Assembly (NCBI RefSeq): GCF_023913735.1
Contig: NZ_JAMXBH010000001.1
Location: 124,001-188,000, forward strand
Source of the DNA: Pseudarthrobacter raffinosi
Lineage (GTDB): Bacteria > Actinomycetota > Actinomycetes > Actinomycetales > Micrococcaceae
Direction of reading: 5' to 3'
Length of the DNA: 64,000 nucleotides
The position numbers were made by a program, and so were the translations under genes. Position 1 is the first letter of the stretch; the number at the start of each line of letters is the position of its first letter. The notes under the pieces were generated by a model. That model was given only the letters and a program-made list of their open reading frames with translations, was not told the DNA's origin and did not search any database. Below, piece after piece: positions 1 through 7,762 of the stretch.

Positions 1-329
1 ATCACCGCGCCGTTAAGCACAGTGGCGCCCATGCCGATCAGGCAGTCGTCCTCTACAGTGCAGCCATGGACGACGGCGGCATGTCCCACACTGACCCCGG
101 CCCCGACTGTGCAGGGGAAGCCCGGATCGGCGTGCAGCACCACGTTGTCCTGCAGGTTGCTGCCGGCGCCGACGCTGATGGCCGCTGTGTCGGCCCGGAC
201 CGACACACCATAGAAGGCGCTTGAATCCTCAGCGAGCGTGGCCTTGCCGATGATCGACGCCGTCGGGGCGATGAAGGCGGATTCGTGGACGGCCGGGGTG
301 TTCCCGGCGAAAGTGTGAAGAGGAGCCAT
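1..329 (-). CDS. gamma-carbonic-anhydrase-like hexapeptide-repeat protein, partial (C-terminus beyond the left edge)
   Basis: The reverse strand reads MAPLHTFAGNTPAVHESAFI and then left-handed beta-helix hexapeptide repeats (SIIGKATLA, AFYGVSVRADTAAI, LQDNVVLHAD, GVSVGHAAVVHGCTV, CLIGMGATVLNGAV). This is the gamma-class carbonic anhydrase / LbH family (YrdA/PaaY-like): trimers that bind a metal through histidines, seen here in LQDNVVLHAD and VGHAAVVHG. About 109 codons are present and the gene runs off the window. The ATG at 329 is chosen because the family's short N-terminus fits. Whether it is a true carbonic anhydrase or only a structural relative cannot be told from this half. It lies downstream of the methyltransferase on the same strand, separated by a palindromic repeat. 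Confidence 0.85.
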   Translation of the reverse strand, partial: MAPLHTFAGNTPAVHESAFIAPTASIIGKATLAEDSSAFYGVSVRADTAAISVGAGSNLQDNVVLHADPGFPCTVGAGVSVGHAAVVHGCTVEDDCLIGMGATVLNGAV

Positions 330-355
330 GGGCCAAGCCTAGGACATCCGCCCAC

Positions 356-421
356 CCCAACTGAGTAGCGCTATCTGTCGTTATGAGCCCTCATAACGAC
401 AGATAGCGCTACTCAGTTGGG
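356..421. repeat. 66-bp near-perfect palindrome (repeat family A, copy 1)
   Basis: Two 32-bp arms (356-387 and 390-421) are perfect reverse complements around a 2-nt centre. The core words are TAGCGCTATCTGTCGTT and its complement AACGACAGATAGCGCTA. The right arm overlaps the end of the methyltransferase gene and supplies its TGA stop (413-415). A sister copy lies at 4521-4586. No run of T follows either arm, so it is not a standard intrinsic terminator, though the transcript would form a very stable hairpin. Confidence 0.9.
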
Positions 422-1090
422 AGAGGCGGGGGTGCGGAGGATCAGGAACTGGTAGTGCTGTGTCCAGTTCCCGGCGCCCGGGCCGGATTCCTCGCCGTTG
501 CCTTCCGGCCAGGTGACAAAGTCCTCGATGGCACCGTGCCGGCCAAAGACCTGCCGCACCGTCGCGTCGCTGCGCCGGCTGAAGAACCGGGGTTCTACGT
601 CGTCCTCGGGGTTCAGGACCTCTTCATCCTCACCGGACCAGAGGCCGACGGCGATGGGCGCGCCGCGTGCCGTGACGCGCACCAGTTCGCGCAGGACGCC
701 GTCGATATCGGTGGCAGGGACGTGTAGCAGCGTGCTCATGGTCCAGAGGGCCGGGAAGGTCCCGTCCGGGAAGGGCAGCTGCCGGGCGCTGGCCACGGAG
801 ACGTCCAGGCCCTTCGTCCGGGACCTGCGGACGTGCTCCTCGGAGAGGTCAACGCCGGTGTAATGGATGCCGGCCCGGACGAACTCCAGGCCGTCGAGCC
901 CCATGCCGGAGCCGATCTCCAGGACGTTGTGCCGGCCCTCGGCCTTGAGCAGCGAGATGAACCGCTCACGCTGTTCTACCCGCTGGGGCGCAAGCGGATG
1001 TTCCGTGCCGGACGCCGCGCGGCGGTTATAGAACTCGGCGAGGCGCTGTTCGCGGCCGGGTTCCTCCACTGCATTCTCAACTGCGTCCAT
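413..1090 (-). CDS. class I SAM-dependent methyltransferase
   Basis: This 225-residue protein has the Rossmann-like methyltransferase fold. Motif I is VLEIGSGMGLDGLEF (about residues 56-70), followed by the acidic ribose-binding residue in YTGVDLSEE, then ASARQLPFPDGTFPALW and the motif III region LRELVRVTARGAPIAVGLW, as in Methyltransf_11/25 families. The substrate is unknown; small-molecule methyltransferases of this type are very common in actinobacteria. The ATG at 1090 gives a full domain with an N-terminal helix (LAEFYNRRA). It is downstream of purU on the same strand with a 26-nt gap, so co-transcription is possible. Its last codons (Pro-Asn-stop) lie inside the palindromic repeat. Confidence 0.85.
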   Translation of the reverse strand: MDAVENAVEEPGREQRLAEFYNRRAASGTEHPLAPQRVEQRERFISLLKAEGRHNVLEIGSGMGLDGLEFVRAGIHYTGVDLSEEHVRRSRTKGLDVSVASARQLPFPDGTFPALWTMSTLLHVPATDIDGVLRELVRVTARGAPIAVGLWSGEDEEVLNPEDDVEPRFFSRRSDATVRQVFGRHGAIEDFVTWPEGNGEESGPGAGNWTQHYQFLILRTPASPN

Positions 1091-1116
1091 GGACCACGAC
1101 CTAGATAAGAGACTGC

Positions 1117-1977
1117 CTAGTTAAAGACCACTGTCCGGTTGCCGTCCAGCAGCACCCGGTGTTCTGCATGCCATTGGACGGCCTGCGTCAGGGTGCGGCC
1201 CTCCACGTCCCGGCCCATCTGCACGAACTGCTCCGGAGTGCGGGCGTGGTCCACGCGGATGACTTCCTGCTCGATGATGGGGCCCTCGTCCAGCGCGGCC
1301 GTGACGTAGTGGGCAGTGGCGCCGATCAGCTTCACGCCGCGGGCATGAGCCTGGTGGTAGGGCTTGGCGCCCTTGAAGGACGGCAGGAACGAGTGGTGGA
1401 TATTGATGGCCTTGCCGGTGAGCTCCGCGCACAGGTCATCCGAAATGATCTGCATGTAGCGGGCCAGGACGGTCAGTTCGATATCGTGCTCGGCCATGAG
1501 GGCGCGCAGCTTGTCCTCGGACTGGGCCTTGGTGTCCGGGGTGACCGGGATGTGGTGGAACGGGATGCCGTAGAACTCGGCCAGCCCGGCGAGGTCACGG
1601 TGGTTGGAGACGATGGCCGGGATCTCGATGGGCAGGGTGCCGGAGCGCTGCTGGAACAGGATGTCGTTGAGGCAGTGCGCGGACGTGCTGGCCATCAGGA
1701 GCGTGCGCACCTTCTGGCCCACGGGGTTGAGGCTCCACTGCATGCCGAAGGAGTGGACCACCGGCTCAAGGGCGGCCTGGACCTCGGCCCGGGAGGCCGT
1801 CGTCGTCGCTTCCACCCGCATAAAGAAGTTGCCGGTTGCGGGGCTGCCATACTGCTGCGAGTCCAAAATATTACAGCCCGCCACCAGCAGCGCTCCGGCC
1901 ACGGCGTGGACAATTCCGGGGCGGTCCGGGCAGGACAATGTCAATACGTAAGCTCGGTTCAGCTGCTCTTCAGTCAC
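1117..1977 (-). CDS. purU: formyltetrahydrofolate deformylase
   Basis: PurU hydrolyses 10-formyl-THF to formate and THF, balancing one-carbon pools and feeding PurT. The 286-residue protein has an N-terminal ACT domain (YVLTLSCPDRPGIVHAV, residues 10-26) and a C-terminal formyltransferase domain with the catalytic set Asn192, His194 (NIHHSFLPSFKGAKPY) and Asp230 (ALDEGPII). The GTG at 1977 is preferred over an upstream ATG (2055) because it gives the usual family length and starts just before the ACT domain; the upstream reading would run toward the divergent riboswitch region. It is divergent from glyA-folD, so folate-handling genes flank one regulatory region. Confidence 0.95.
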   Translation of the reverse strand: MTEEQLNRAYVLTLSCPDRPGIVHAVAGALLVAGCNILDSQQYGSPATGNFFMRVEATTTASRAEVQAALEPVVHSFGMQWSLNPVGQKVRTLLMASTSAHCLNDILFQQRSGTLPIEIPAIVSNHRDLAGLAEFYGIPFHHIPVTPDTKAQSEDKLRALMAEHDIELTVLARYMQIISDDLCAELTGKAINIHHSFLPSFKGAKPYHQAHARGVKLIGATAHYVTAALDEGPIIEQEVIRVDHARTPEQFVQMGRDVEGRTLTQAVQWHAEHRVLLDGNRTVVFN

Positions 1978-2010
1978 GACTACAAGCCTACCCGCGCGGC
2001 CCGCCCGCGT

Positions 2011-2100
2011 TTGGTAGTCTGGTGGGGTCGCAACTGGCGTTGGGTGGCTAACCACCAGGGAGTGGCAATCACGAAGACCACGGATCGTACGCCTGGGCCG
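2011..2100 (+). promoter_or_regulatory. ZTP (pfl-motif) riboswitch aptamer upstream of glyA-folD, with extended -10 element
   Basis: Positions 2025-2098 carry the conserved blocks of the ZTP/ZMP riboswitch: GGGTCGCAACTGGCG, a GGTGG/CCACC hairpin (GGGTGGCTAACCACC) followed by AGGGAGTGGC, and the distal pseudoknot block GTACGCCTGGGC. ZTP riboswitches sense ZTP/ZMP, which build up when 10-formyl-THF is short, and turn on glyA, folD and purine genes; here glyA and folD are directly downstream. An extended -10 (TGG-TAGTCT, 2012-2020) sits just before the aptamer and would start the transcript near 2027. The match is by eye against remembered consensus, not by covariance search. Confidence 0.88.
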
Positions 2101-2117
2101 AGGGTCATGTCTTACCG

Positions 2118-2144
2118 GAACTGCACCCTCTGAGGGTGCGGTTC
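2118..2144 (+). terminator. expression-platform hairpin of the ZTP riboswitch
   Basis: GAACTGCACCCT pairs with AGGGTGCGGTTC around a 3-nt loop (12 pairs, one G-T), about 20 nt after the aptamer and 90 nt before the glyA start. The tail (GCTTTCAC) is only weakly T-rich, so it may act as a terminator or another on/off structure. Its position between aptamer and gene is what makes it a likely expression platform. Confidence 0.55.
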
Positions 2145-2234
2145 GCTTTCACGCCCTGTCATCAAGGGGCGGTGATGTGCGCCAGCCGGTAGCCTGACCT
2201 TAGCAGTGCCCGTATCCCTAGCCAGGAGTTTTTC

Positions 2235-3533
2235 GTGACTACTACCGCCACCACAACAGCCGCCGTCAGCAACCAGTCGCTGGCCGAGCTTGACCCCGAA
2301 ATCGCAGCAGTCCTCAGCCAGGAACTTGGCCGCCAGCGCGGCACCCTGGAAATGATCGCCTCCGAAAACTTTGCCCCGCGCGCTGTGATGGAAGCCCAGG
2401 GCTCGGTCCTGACCAACAAGTATGCCGAAGGCTACCCGGGCCGCCGTTACTACGGCGGCTGCGAATATGTGGATATCGCAGAGCAGTTGGCCATCGACCG
2501 CGTCAAGGCACTGTTCGGTGCCGAGTACGCCAACGTCCAGCCGCACTCCGGTGCCCAGGCCAACGCCGCAGCACTGTCCGCCATGATCGCTCCCGGTGAC
2601 AAGATCCTGGGCCTGTCCTTGGCCCACGGCGGCCACCTGACCCACGGCATGAAGCTGAACTTCTCCGGCAAGCTCTACAACGTGGCTGCCTACCAGGTGG
2701 AGCCGGACAACTTCCGCGTTGACATGGACAAGCTGCGCGAGCAGGCCATCGCCGAGAAGCCCCAGGTCATCATCGCCGGCTGGTCCGCCTACCCGCGCCA
2801 CCTGGACTTCGCGGCCTTCCGCTCCATCGCCGATGAAGTGGGCGCGCTGCTCTGGACCGACATGGCACACTTCGCCGGACTGGTGGCTGCGGGGCTGCAC
2901 CCGAGCCCGGTTCCGTACTCCGACGTCGTCACCTCCACCGTGCACAAGACCCTCGCCGGCCCCCGCTCCGGCGTGATCCTGGCCAAGAAGGAGTGGGCCA
3001 AGAAGATCAACTCCAACGTCTTCCCGGGCCAGCAGGGCGGCCCGCTCATGCACGTCATTGCGGCCAAGGCCGTGGCCTTCAAGATCGCCGCCACCGAGGA
3101 ATTCAAGGAACGCCAGGAACGCGTCCTGGAAGGCGCCCGGATCATCGCCGACCGCCTCAACCAGTCCGACGTCGCCGACGCCGGCGTCTCCGTCCTCACC
3201 GGCGGCACCGACGTGCACCTGGTCCTGGTGGACCTGCGCGACTCCCAGCTCGACGGCCAGCAGGCCGAGGACCTCCTGCACTCCGTGGGCATCACCGTGA
3301 ACCGCAATGCGGTTCCGTTCGACCCCCGCCCGCCGATGGTCACCTCCGGCCTGCGCATCGGCACCCCGGCCCTGGCCACCCGCGGCTTCGGTGCTGCCGA
3401 GTTCACCGAGGTGGCAGAGATCATCGCCACTGCACTGAAGGCCGGCACCGCCACGGACGTCGAGGCACTGCAGTCCCGCGTGGACAAGCTCGCCGCCGAT
3501 TTCCCGCTGTACCCGCTGCACGAGCAGTGGTAA
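2235..3533 (+). CDS. glyA: serine hydroxymethyltransferase
   Basis: GlyA interconverts serine + THF and glycine + 5,10-methylene-THF, the main entry of one-carbon units. The 432-residue PLP enzyme shows the family signatures: IASENFAP near residue 42, [18 protein letters not shown] at 63-80, the PLP-contacting Asp209/His212 in [10 protein letters not shown], and the Schiff-base lysine Lys238 in [14 protein letters not shown]. The GTG at 2235 follows a CAGGAG ribosome binding site (2223-2228). It is the first gene of glyA-folD, three bases before folD, and sits behind the ZTP riboswitch. Full length. Confidence 0.97.
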   Translation: MTTTATTTAAVSNQSLAELDPEIAAVLSQELGRQRGTLEMIASENFAPRAVMEAQGSVLTNKYAEGYPGRRYYGGCEYVDIAEQLAIDRVKALFGAEYANVQPHSGAQANAAALSAMIAPGDKILGLSLAHGGHLTHGMKLNFSGKLYNVAAYQVEPDNFRVDMDKLREQAIAEKPQVIIAGWSAYPRHLDFAAFRSIADEVGALLWTDMAHFAGLVAAGLHPSPVPYSDVVTSTVHKTLAGPRSGVILAKKEWAKKINSNVFPGQQGGPLMHVIAAKAVAFKIAATEEFKERQERVLEGARIIADRLNQSDVADAGVSVLTGGTDVHLVLVDLRDSQLDGQQAEDLLHSVGITVNRNAVPFDPRPPMVTSGLRIGTPALATRGFGAAEFTEVAEIIATALKAGTATDVEALQSRVDKLAADFPLYPLHEQW

Positions 3534-3536
3534 TCC

Positions 3537-4436
3537 ATGACCACTGAAACTGGAACTGCACAGATTCTTGACGGCAAAGCCACCGCCGCTGCCATCAAGG
3601 CCGAGCTGACCGAACGCGTGGCCGCACTCAAGGCCAAGGGCGTCACCCCCGGACTGGGGACCGTTTTGGTGGGCTCCGACCCCGGGAGCACCTGGTATGT
3701 GGGCGGCAAGCACAAGGACTGCGCCGAGGTGGGTATCACGTCCATCCGCCGCGACCTCCCCGAGGAAACCACGCAGGACGAACTCCTCGCCGTGGTCCGT
3801 GAGCTGAACGGGAACCCGGAATGCACCGGCTACATCGTGCAGCTTCCCTTGCCCAAGCACATCAACCAGGACGTCATCCTGGAGGCCATGGATCCGGTCA
3901 AGGACGCAGACGGCCTGCACCCGATGAACCTGGGCCGCCTGGTGGCCAACGTCAGCGGACCGATGAACTCGCCGCTGCCGTGCACCCCCAAAGGCTGCGT
4001 GGAGCTCCTCACCCGGCACGGCATCAGCCTCAAGGGCAAGCGCGTCCTCGTGGTGGGCCGCGGCGTGACCATCGGCCGTCCCGTCGGGCTGCTGCTGACC
4101 CGCAAGGACGTCAACGCCACGGTCATCCTGGCGCACACCGGGACCGTGGACCTGGCCGCCGAACTCCGCCAAGCCGACGTCGTGATCGCCGCCGCGGGAG
4201 TCCCGCACATGATCAAGGCAGCGGACCTCAAGCCGGGCGCAATAGTGCTCGACGTCGGCGTGAGCCGTGTTGACGACGGCAACGGTAAGGCAGTGGTCAC
4301 CGGAGACGTGGACCCCGCCGCTGCCGACGTCGCCTCGTGGATCTCCCCGAACCCGGGCGGCGTGGGGCCGATGACCCGCGCCATGCTGCTCGCCAATGTG
4401 GTGGAAACCGCGGAGCGCCAGGCGGGAACCGCCTAG
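3537..4436 (+). CDS. folD: bifunctional methylenetetrahydrofolate dehydrogenase / methenyltetrahydrofolate cyclohydrolase
   Basis: FolD converts methylene-THF made by GlyA to methenyl-THF and then 10-formyl-THF, the substrate of PurU and of purine synthesis. The 299 residues include the catalytic Y-x3-K pair (Tyr54, Lys58 in YVGGKHKDC), the folate-site motif QLPLP (about 102-106), Asp125 in KDADGLHP, and the NADP-binding loop [11 protein letters not shown] near residue 174. It follows glyA after a 3-nt gap and is surely translated from the same riboswitch-controlled mRNA. The order glyA-folD beside purU keeps the 10-formyl-THF making and breaking enzymes together. Confidence 0.97.
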   Translation: MTTETGTAQILDGKATAAAIKAELTERVAALKAKGVTPGLGTVLVGSDPGSTWYVGGKHKDCAEVGITSIRRDLPEETTQDELLAVVRELNGNPECTGYIVQLPLPKHINQDVILEAMDPVKDADGLHPMNLGRLVANVSGPMNSPLPCTPKGCVELLTRHGISLKGKRVLVVGRGVTIGRPVGLLLTRKDVNATVILAHTGTVDLAAELRQADVVIAAAGVPHMIKAADLKPGAIVLDVGVSRVDDGNGKAVVTGDVDPAAADVASWISPNPGGVGPMTRAMLLANVVETAERQAGTA

Positions 4437-4463
4437 TTTCGTTCCTCAACAGCAAAGCCCGAC

Positions 4464-4498
4464 GGCGGTCAGCACCTCCACTTGAGGTGCGGGCCGCC
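4464..4498 (+). terminator. hairpin after folD
   Basis: GCACCTC (4472-4478) pairs with GAGGTGC (4484-4490), extended outward by GGCGG (4464-4468) with CCGCC (4494-4498). No T-run follows, so it is a weak candidate terminator for glyA-folD; the family A palindrome lies 22 nt further on. Confidence 0.5.
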
Positions 4499-4520
4499 AT
4501 CGGCCGTTAACCGTGCCCAG

Positions 4521-4586
4521 CCCAACTAAGTAGCGCTATCTGTCGTTTTGGAGGCTCAAAACGACAGATAGCGCTACTTAGTTGGG
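4521..4586. repeat. 66-bp palindrome (repeat family A, copy 2)
   Basis: Perfect 30-bp arms (4521-4550, 4557-4586) surround a 6-nt loop GAGGCT. It differs from copy 1 at 356-421 by compensated changes: AACTAAG/CTTAGTT replaces AACTGAG/CTCAGTT, and the inner stem is TTTTG/CAAAA instead of TTATGAG/CTCATAA. Arms therefore change in step on both sides, meaning the palindrome itself is maintained. It lies between folD and a same-strand gene. Confidence 0.9.
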
Positions 4587-4653
4587 AGCGTGCAAGTGTT
4601 CGCCGGGGGTGGAAGGTGCGCTGGGGCTCTGCTGCGTTTGAGACAATAGACGC

Positions 4654-5217
4654 ATGCGATCTCTGGGTAACACTCAATCTCCGTCCGGCCGGCCCAAGGG
4701 CGGCTTCTCCATGCTGCGGATCAGCGGCCCGGGAATGATGGTCTTTGTCATCGCGTTCATCGTTGCCGTGATCTTTGCCGCGAACCAGAACGACGTCGTG
4801 GGCTGGGTTGTCGCCATCATCGCCGCTTTCTGGCTGGCCCTCGCAGCCTTTGTGGTGTTCAGCATCCAGAAGGCGGCCAAAAAAGCCGGCGCGAAGCTGA
4901 CGGAAGCCCAGAACGCCTTCAACAGCGCAGCCGGCCGTGCGCCGTCGTCGTCCTCGGCCGACCACGGCGGCACCCGGGTGGTGTACGAGCGGACCGAAGC
5001 GGACGAAGTCCGCGACCTCAAGCTGGACCACTCCTTCAAGATCGTCCAGGTCCAGATCCAGGTAGTGGAGAAGGAACGTGCCAAGGGCGAGGCAGCGGAC
5101 CAGGATACGATCCGCCGCGCGCTGGAGACCATCGAGATCACCGCCACCAACGCCCGCGACATGATCCGCGCTGCCGGCGGCACCGGCGACCCGGTCAGCG
5201 GAACCATCATCGACTAG
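4654..5217 (+). CDS. two-TM membrane protein of unknown function
   Basis: I do not recognise a named family. The 187 residues show a short basic N-terminus (RSLGNTQSPSGRPKGG), two hydrophobic helices (about residues 27-44, GMMVFVIAFIVAVIFAA, and 49-70, VGWVVAIIAAFWLALAAFVVF), then a charged cytoplasmic region with a low-complexity serine stretch (SSSSADHGG) and a helical C-terminus with many Glu/Lys/Arg residues (IQVVEKERAKGEAADQDTI). The cytoplasmic part may form a coiled coil. The ATG at 4654 starts well before the first helix. It is followed after 4 nt by xthA and may be co-transcribed. It has no signal peptide. Confidence 0.75.
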   Translation: MRSLGNTQSPSGRPKGGFSMLRISGPGMMVFVIAFIVAVIFAANQNDVVGWVVAIIAAFWLALAAFVVFSIQKAAKKAGAKLTEAQNAFNSAAGRAPSSSSADHGGTRVVYERTEADEVRDLKLDHSFKIVQVQIQVVEKERAKGEAADQDTIRRALETIEITATNARDMIRAAGGTGDPVSGTIID

Positions 5218-5221
5218 AGTA

Positions 5222-6061
5222 GTGCGGGTGATCTCGGCATTGAAGAAGGACCACCTTCGCATCGCATCAGTCAACGTCAACGGCCTCCGGGCTGCCTACA
5301 AGAACGGTATGGCGGCATGGCTGGAGCCCCGCGAGGTGGACATTGTCTGCCTCCAGGAAGTCCGGGCCCCTGACGCGATTGTGCGCCAGCTGCTCGGTGA
5401 TGGCTGGCACATCCTGCACGCCGAAGCCGAGGCCAAGGGCCGCGCCGGCGTAGCCATCGCTTCCCGCGAAGAACCGCTGGACACCCGCAACGGCATCGGC
5501 GATGACTACTTCGCCACCGCCGGACGCTGGGTTGAGGCTGACTTCAGGGTGGCCGACGCCGAGGGGAACCCCGCGCAGCTGACGGTTGCCAGCGCCTACG
5601 TGCACTCCGGCGAGGTGGGTACCCCGAAGCAGGTGGACAAGTACCGCTTTTTGGATGTCATGACCACCAGGCTGCCGGAACTGTCCAAGCACAGCGATCA
5701 CGCACTGGTGGTGGGGGACCTCAACGTGGGCCACACCGAACGGGACATCAGGAACTGGAAGGGCAACGTCAAGAAGGCCGGCTTCCTGCCTGACGAACGT
5801 GCCTATTTTGACCGCTTCTTCGGCGAGGACATCGGCTGGAAGGATGTCCACCGTGGCCTGGCGGGCGACGTCGACGGTCCCTACACCTGGTGGTCACAGC
5901 GTGGGCAGGCGTTCGACAACGACACCGGCTGGCGCATCGACTACCACATGGCCACCCCGGACCTCGCCGCCGCCGCGTTCTCGGCAGTGGTTGACCGGGC
6001 GCCTTCGTGGGACACCCGCTTCTCTGACCATGCCCCGCTGGTAGTGGACTACCGGCTCTAA
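5222..6061 (+). CDS. xth: exodeoxyribonuclease III (AP endonuclease)
   Basis: This is an EEP-family Mg-dependent nuclease for base-excision repair: 3'-5' exonuclease and AP endonuclease. In 279 residues it shows the expected ladder: SVNVNGLRA (Asn18/20), CLQEVRA with metal ligand Glu46, the catalytic motif VVGDLNVGH in the middle, WRIDYHMA near residue 242, and the C-terminal [10 protein letters not shown] with the catalytic Asp-His pair. The listed start is GTG 5222; GTG 5228 and TTG 5240 are in frame and equally plausible, and none has a strong ribosome binding site. trpS follows 19 nt later. Confidence 0.93.
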   Translation: MRVISALKKDHLRIASVNVNGLRAAYKNGMAAWLEPREVDIVCLQEVRAPDAIVRQLLGDGWHILHAEAEAKGRAGVAIASREEPLDTRNGIGDDYFATAGRWVEADFRVADAEGNPAQLTVASAYVHSGEVGTPKQVDKYRFLDVMTTRLPELSKHSDHALVVGDLNVGHTERDIRNWKGNVKKAGFLPDERAYFDRFFGEDIGWKDVHRGLAGDVDGPYTWWSQRGQAFDNDTGWRIDYHMATPDLAAAAFSAVVDRAPSWDTRFSDHAPLVVDYRL

Positions 6062-6080
6062 GCCCCGAAGGTTTTTTCCC

Positions 6081-7124
6081 ATGACTAGCCCGAATTCCCC
6101 GGTGACCAAGAAACGCATCCTCTCCGGCGCCAAGCCCACGGCGGACTCCCTGCACCTGGGCAACTACATTGGCGCTGTCCGCAACTGGGTGGACATGCAG
6201 GCTGAATATGATGCCGTCTTCTTCATCCCGGACCTTCACGCCATCACCGTGGACTTCGATCCCGCCGAGCTTGCCAAGCGCACCCGGGTGGTTGCCGCGC
6301 AGTACATTGCCGCCGGCATCGACCCGGACAAAAGCATCTTCTTTGTGCAGTCCCACGTCCCCGAGCACGCCCAGCTGGCCTGGGCCCTGAACTGCATCAC
6401 CGGCTTCGGCGAAGCGTCCCGGATGACACAGTTCAAGGACAAGACCCAGAAGTCGGGCGCGGACGCCGCAACTCTTGGCCTGTTTGCCTACCCCACGCTC
6501 ATGGCAGCCGACATCCTGCTGTACCAGACTGACCTCGTGCCGGTGGGCGAGGACCAGCGGCAGCACCTGGAGCTCACCCGGAACCTGGCCCAGCGCTTCA
6601 ACACCCGTTACGGCCACACGTTCACCGTGCCGGAGGCCACCATCCTCAAGGCCAGCGCCAAGATCTATGACCTGCAGAACCCCAGCGCCAAGATGTCCAA
6701 GACGGGGGAGTCGCCCAACGGTTCCATCCAGCTGCTGGAGGACCCCAAGCTCGCCGCGAAGCGCATCAAGTCCGCGGTCACTGACACGGGATCCGAAGTC
6801 CGGTTCGATGCCGAAGCCAAGCCCGGGATCTCCAACCTCCTCACCATCTACTCCACGCTCACCGGAAAGTCCGTGGCTGAGCTGGAGACGGAGTACGAGG
6901 GCAAGATGTACGGCCACCTGAAAGTGGACCTTGCGGAGATCATGGTGGACTTCATCACGCCGCTGCGGAACCGCACCAACGAACTGATGGCTGACCCGGC
7001 CGAGCTGGACCGGCTGCTGGCCCAGGGCGCCGAGCGGGCCAGGGAAATCGCCGCAGTGACCCTTGGCCAGGTCTATGAGCGCATGGGCTTCCTGCCGTCC
7101 CTCAGCCTCGCAGGCGTCCGCTAG
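6081..7124 (+). CDS. trpS: tryptophanyl-tRNA synthetase
   Basis: TrpRS charges tRNA-Trp. The 347-residue class I synthetase has the HIGH-type motif in [14 protein letters not shown] (HLGN, residues 25-28) and KMSKT at 204-208. The region [15 protein letters not shown] is typical of bacterial TrpRS. The ATG at 6081 starts immediately before the catalytic fold. It is the third gene of a same-strand run (TM protein, xth, trpS, 2H phosphoesterase, yihY), each within 40 nt of the next, so a single transcript is likely. Confidence 0.97.
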   Translation: MTSPNSPVTKKRILSGAKPTADSLHLGNYIGAVRNWVDMQAEYDAVFFIPDLHAITVDFDPAELAKRTRVVAAQYIAAGIDPDKSIFFVQSHVPEHAQLAWALNCITGFGEASRMTQFKDKTQKSGADAATLGLFAYPTLMAADILLYQTDLVPVGEDQRQHLELTRNLAQRFNTRYGHTFTVPEATILKASAKIYDLQNPSAKMSKTGESPNGSIQLLEDPKLAAKRIKSAVTDTGSEVRFDAEAKPGISNLLTIYSTLTGKSVAELETEYEGKMYGHLKVDLAEIMVDFITPLRNRTNELMADPAELDRLLAQGAERAREIAAVTLGQVYERMGFLPSLSLAGVR

Positions 7125-7128
7125 CTCG

Positions 7129-7725
7129 ATGTCGGCCGCCAGCAATGTCAGTGAAGGAATGAGCGTAGGCGTCATTCTGGGCTTTCCCCCTGCCATCGCC
7201 GAGGAGCTTCAACGGTGGCGCGCCTCCTTCGGGGACCCCATGGCGGGGGTGGTGCCCGCGCACATCACGCTGGTCACCACCACGGCCACCCAGGACTGGG
7301 CAGCCACCCAGGCGCACGTCCGCGACGTGGCGCGGCGGCAGGTCCCGTTTATGGTCACCATTGCCGGGACCGGAACGTTCCGGCCGGTCTCCCCGGTGGT
7401 TTACATCAACGTCGAGGACGGGTTCGACTCCTGTGTGGAGCTCCACGAAAGACTCCAGAGCGGCCCGCTGCAACGCGAGTTGCCGTTCTCGTACCACCCG
7501 CATGTCACCATCGCCCACGATGTCGCGCCCGAAAGCCTGGACGAAGCCGAAACGGTGCTTGAAAGTTACCGGGCGACGTTCCCGGTGGTTAGCATGGGAC
7601 TCTACGAGCACGATGCCGACGGCATTTGGCAGCTACGGGAAGAGTTGGACTTTGGGACCGAAACTGACGACGGCGGGTCCTTCGCCGCGGACGCCGACGC
7701 AAACGGAGCCACCGCTCCCTACTGA
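7129..7725 (+). CDS. 2H phosphoesterase / 2'-5' RNA ligase family protein
   Basis: The 198-residue protein has the two His-x-Thr motifs of the 2H phosphoesterase superfamily: HIT at residues 45-47 (VPAHITLVT) and HVT at 125-127 (YHPHVTIAH). Members act on 2',5' or cyclic phosphates in RNA or nucleotides; the in vivo substrate of the actinobacterial ones is generally unknown. The ATG at 7129 is 4 nt after trpS; the in-frame ATG at 7159 (MSVGVILGFP) is an alternative, with GAAGGA directly before it. The C-terminal 25 residues are acidic and Ala/Gly rich and probably disordered. Confidence 0.87.
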   Translation: MSAASNVSEGMSVGVILGFPPAIAEELQRWRASFGDPMAGVVPAHITLVTTTATQDWAATQAHVRDVARRQVPFMVTIAGTGTFRPVSPVVYINVEDGFDSCVELHERLQSGPLQRELPFSYHPHVTIAHDVAPESLDEAETVLESYRATFPVVSMGLYEHDADGIWQLREELDFGTETDDGGSFAADADANGATAPY

Positions 7726-7762
7726 ACAGGCCCGCCTGAAGCTCGCCGTCATCCAGAAACGG

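Noticed and set aside
2112-4208. A long open frame of about 700 codons on the minus strand, opposite glyA and folD
   Set aside because: It is antisense to two clearly real genes. Its product is rich in Gly/His/Val/Asp repeats typical of high-GC shadow frames and matches no family.
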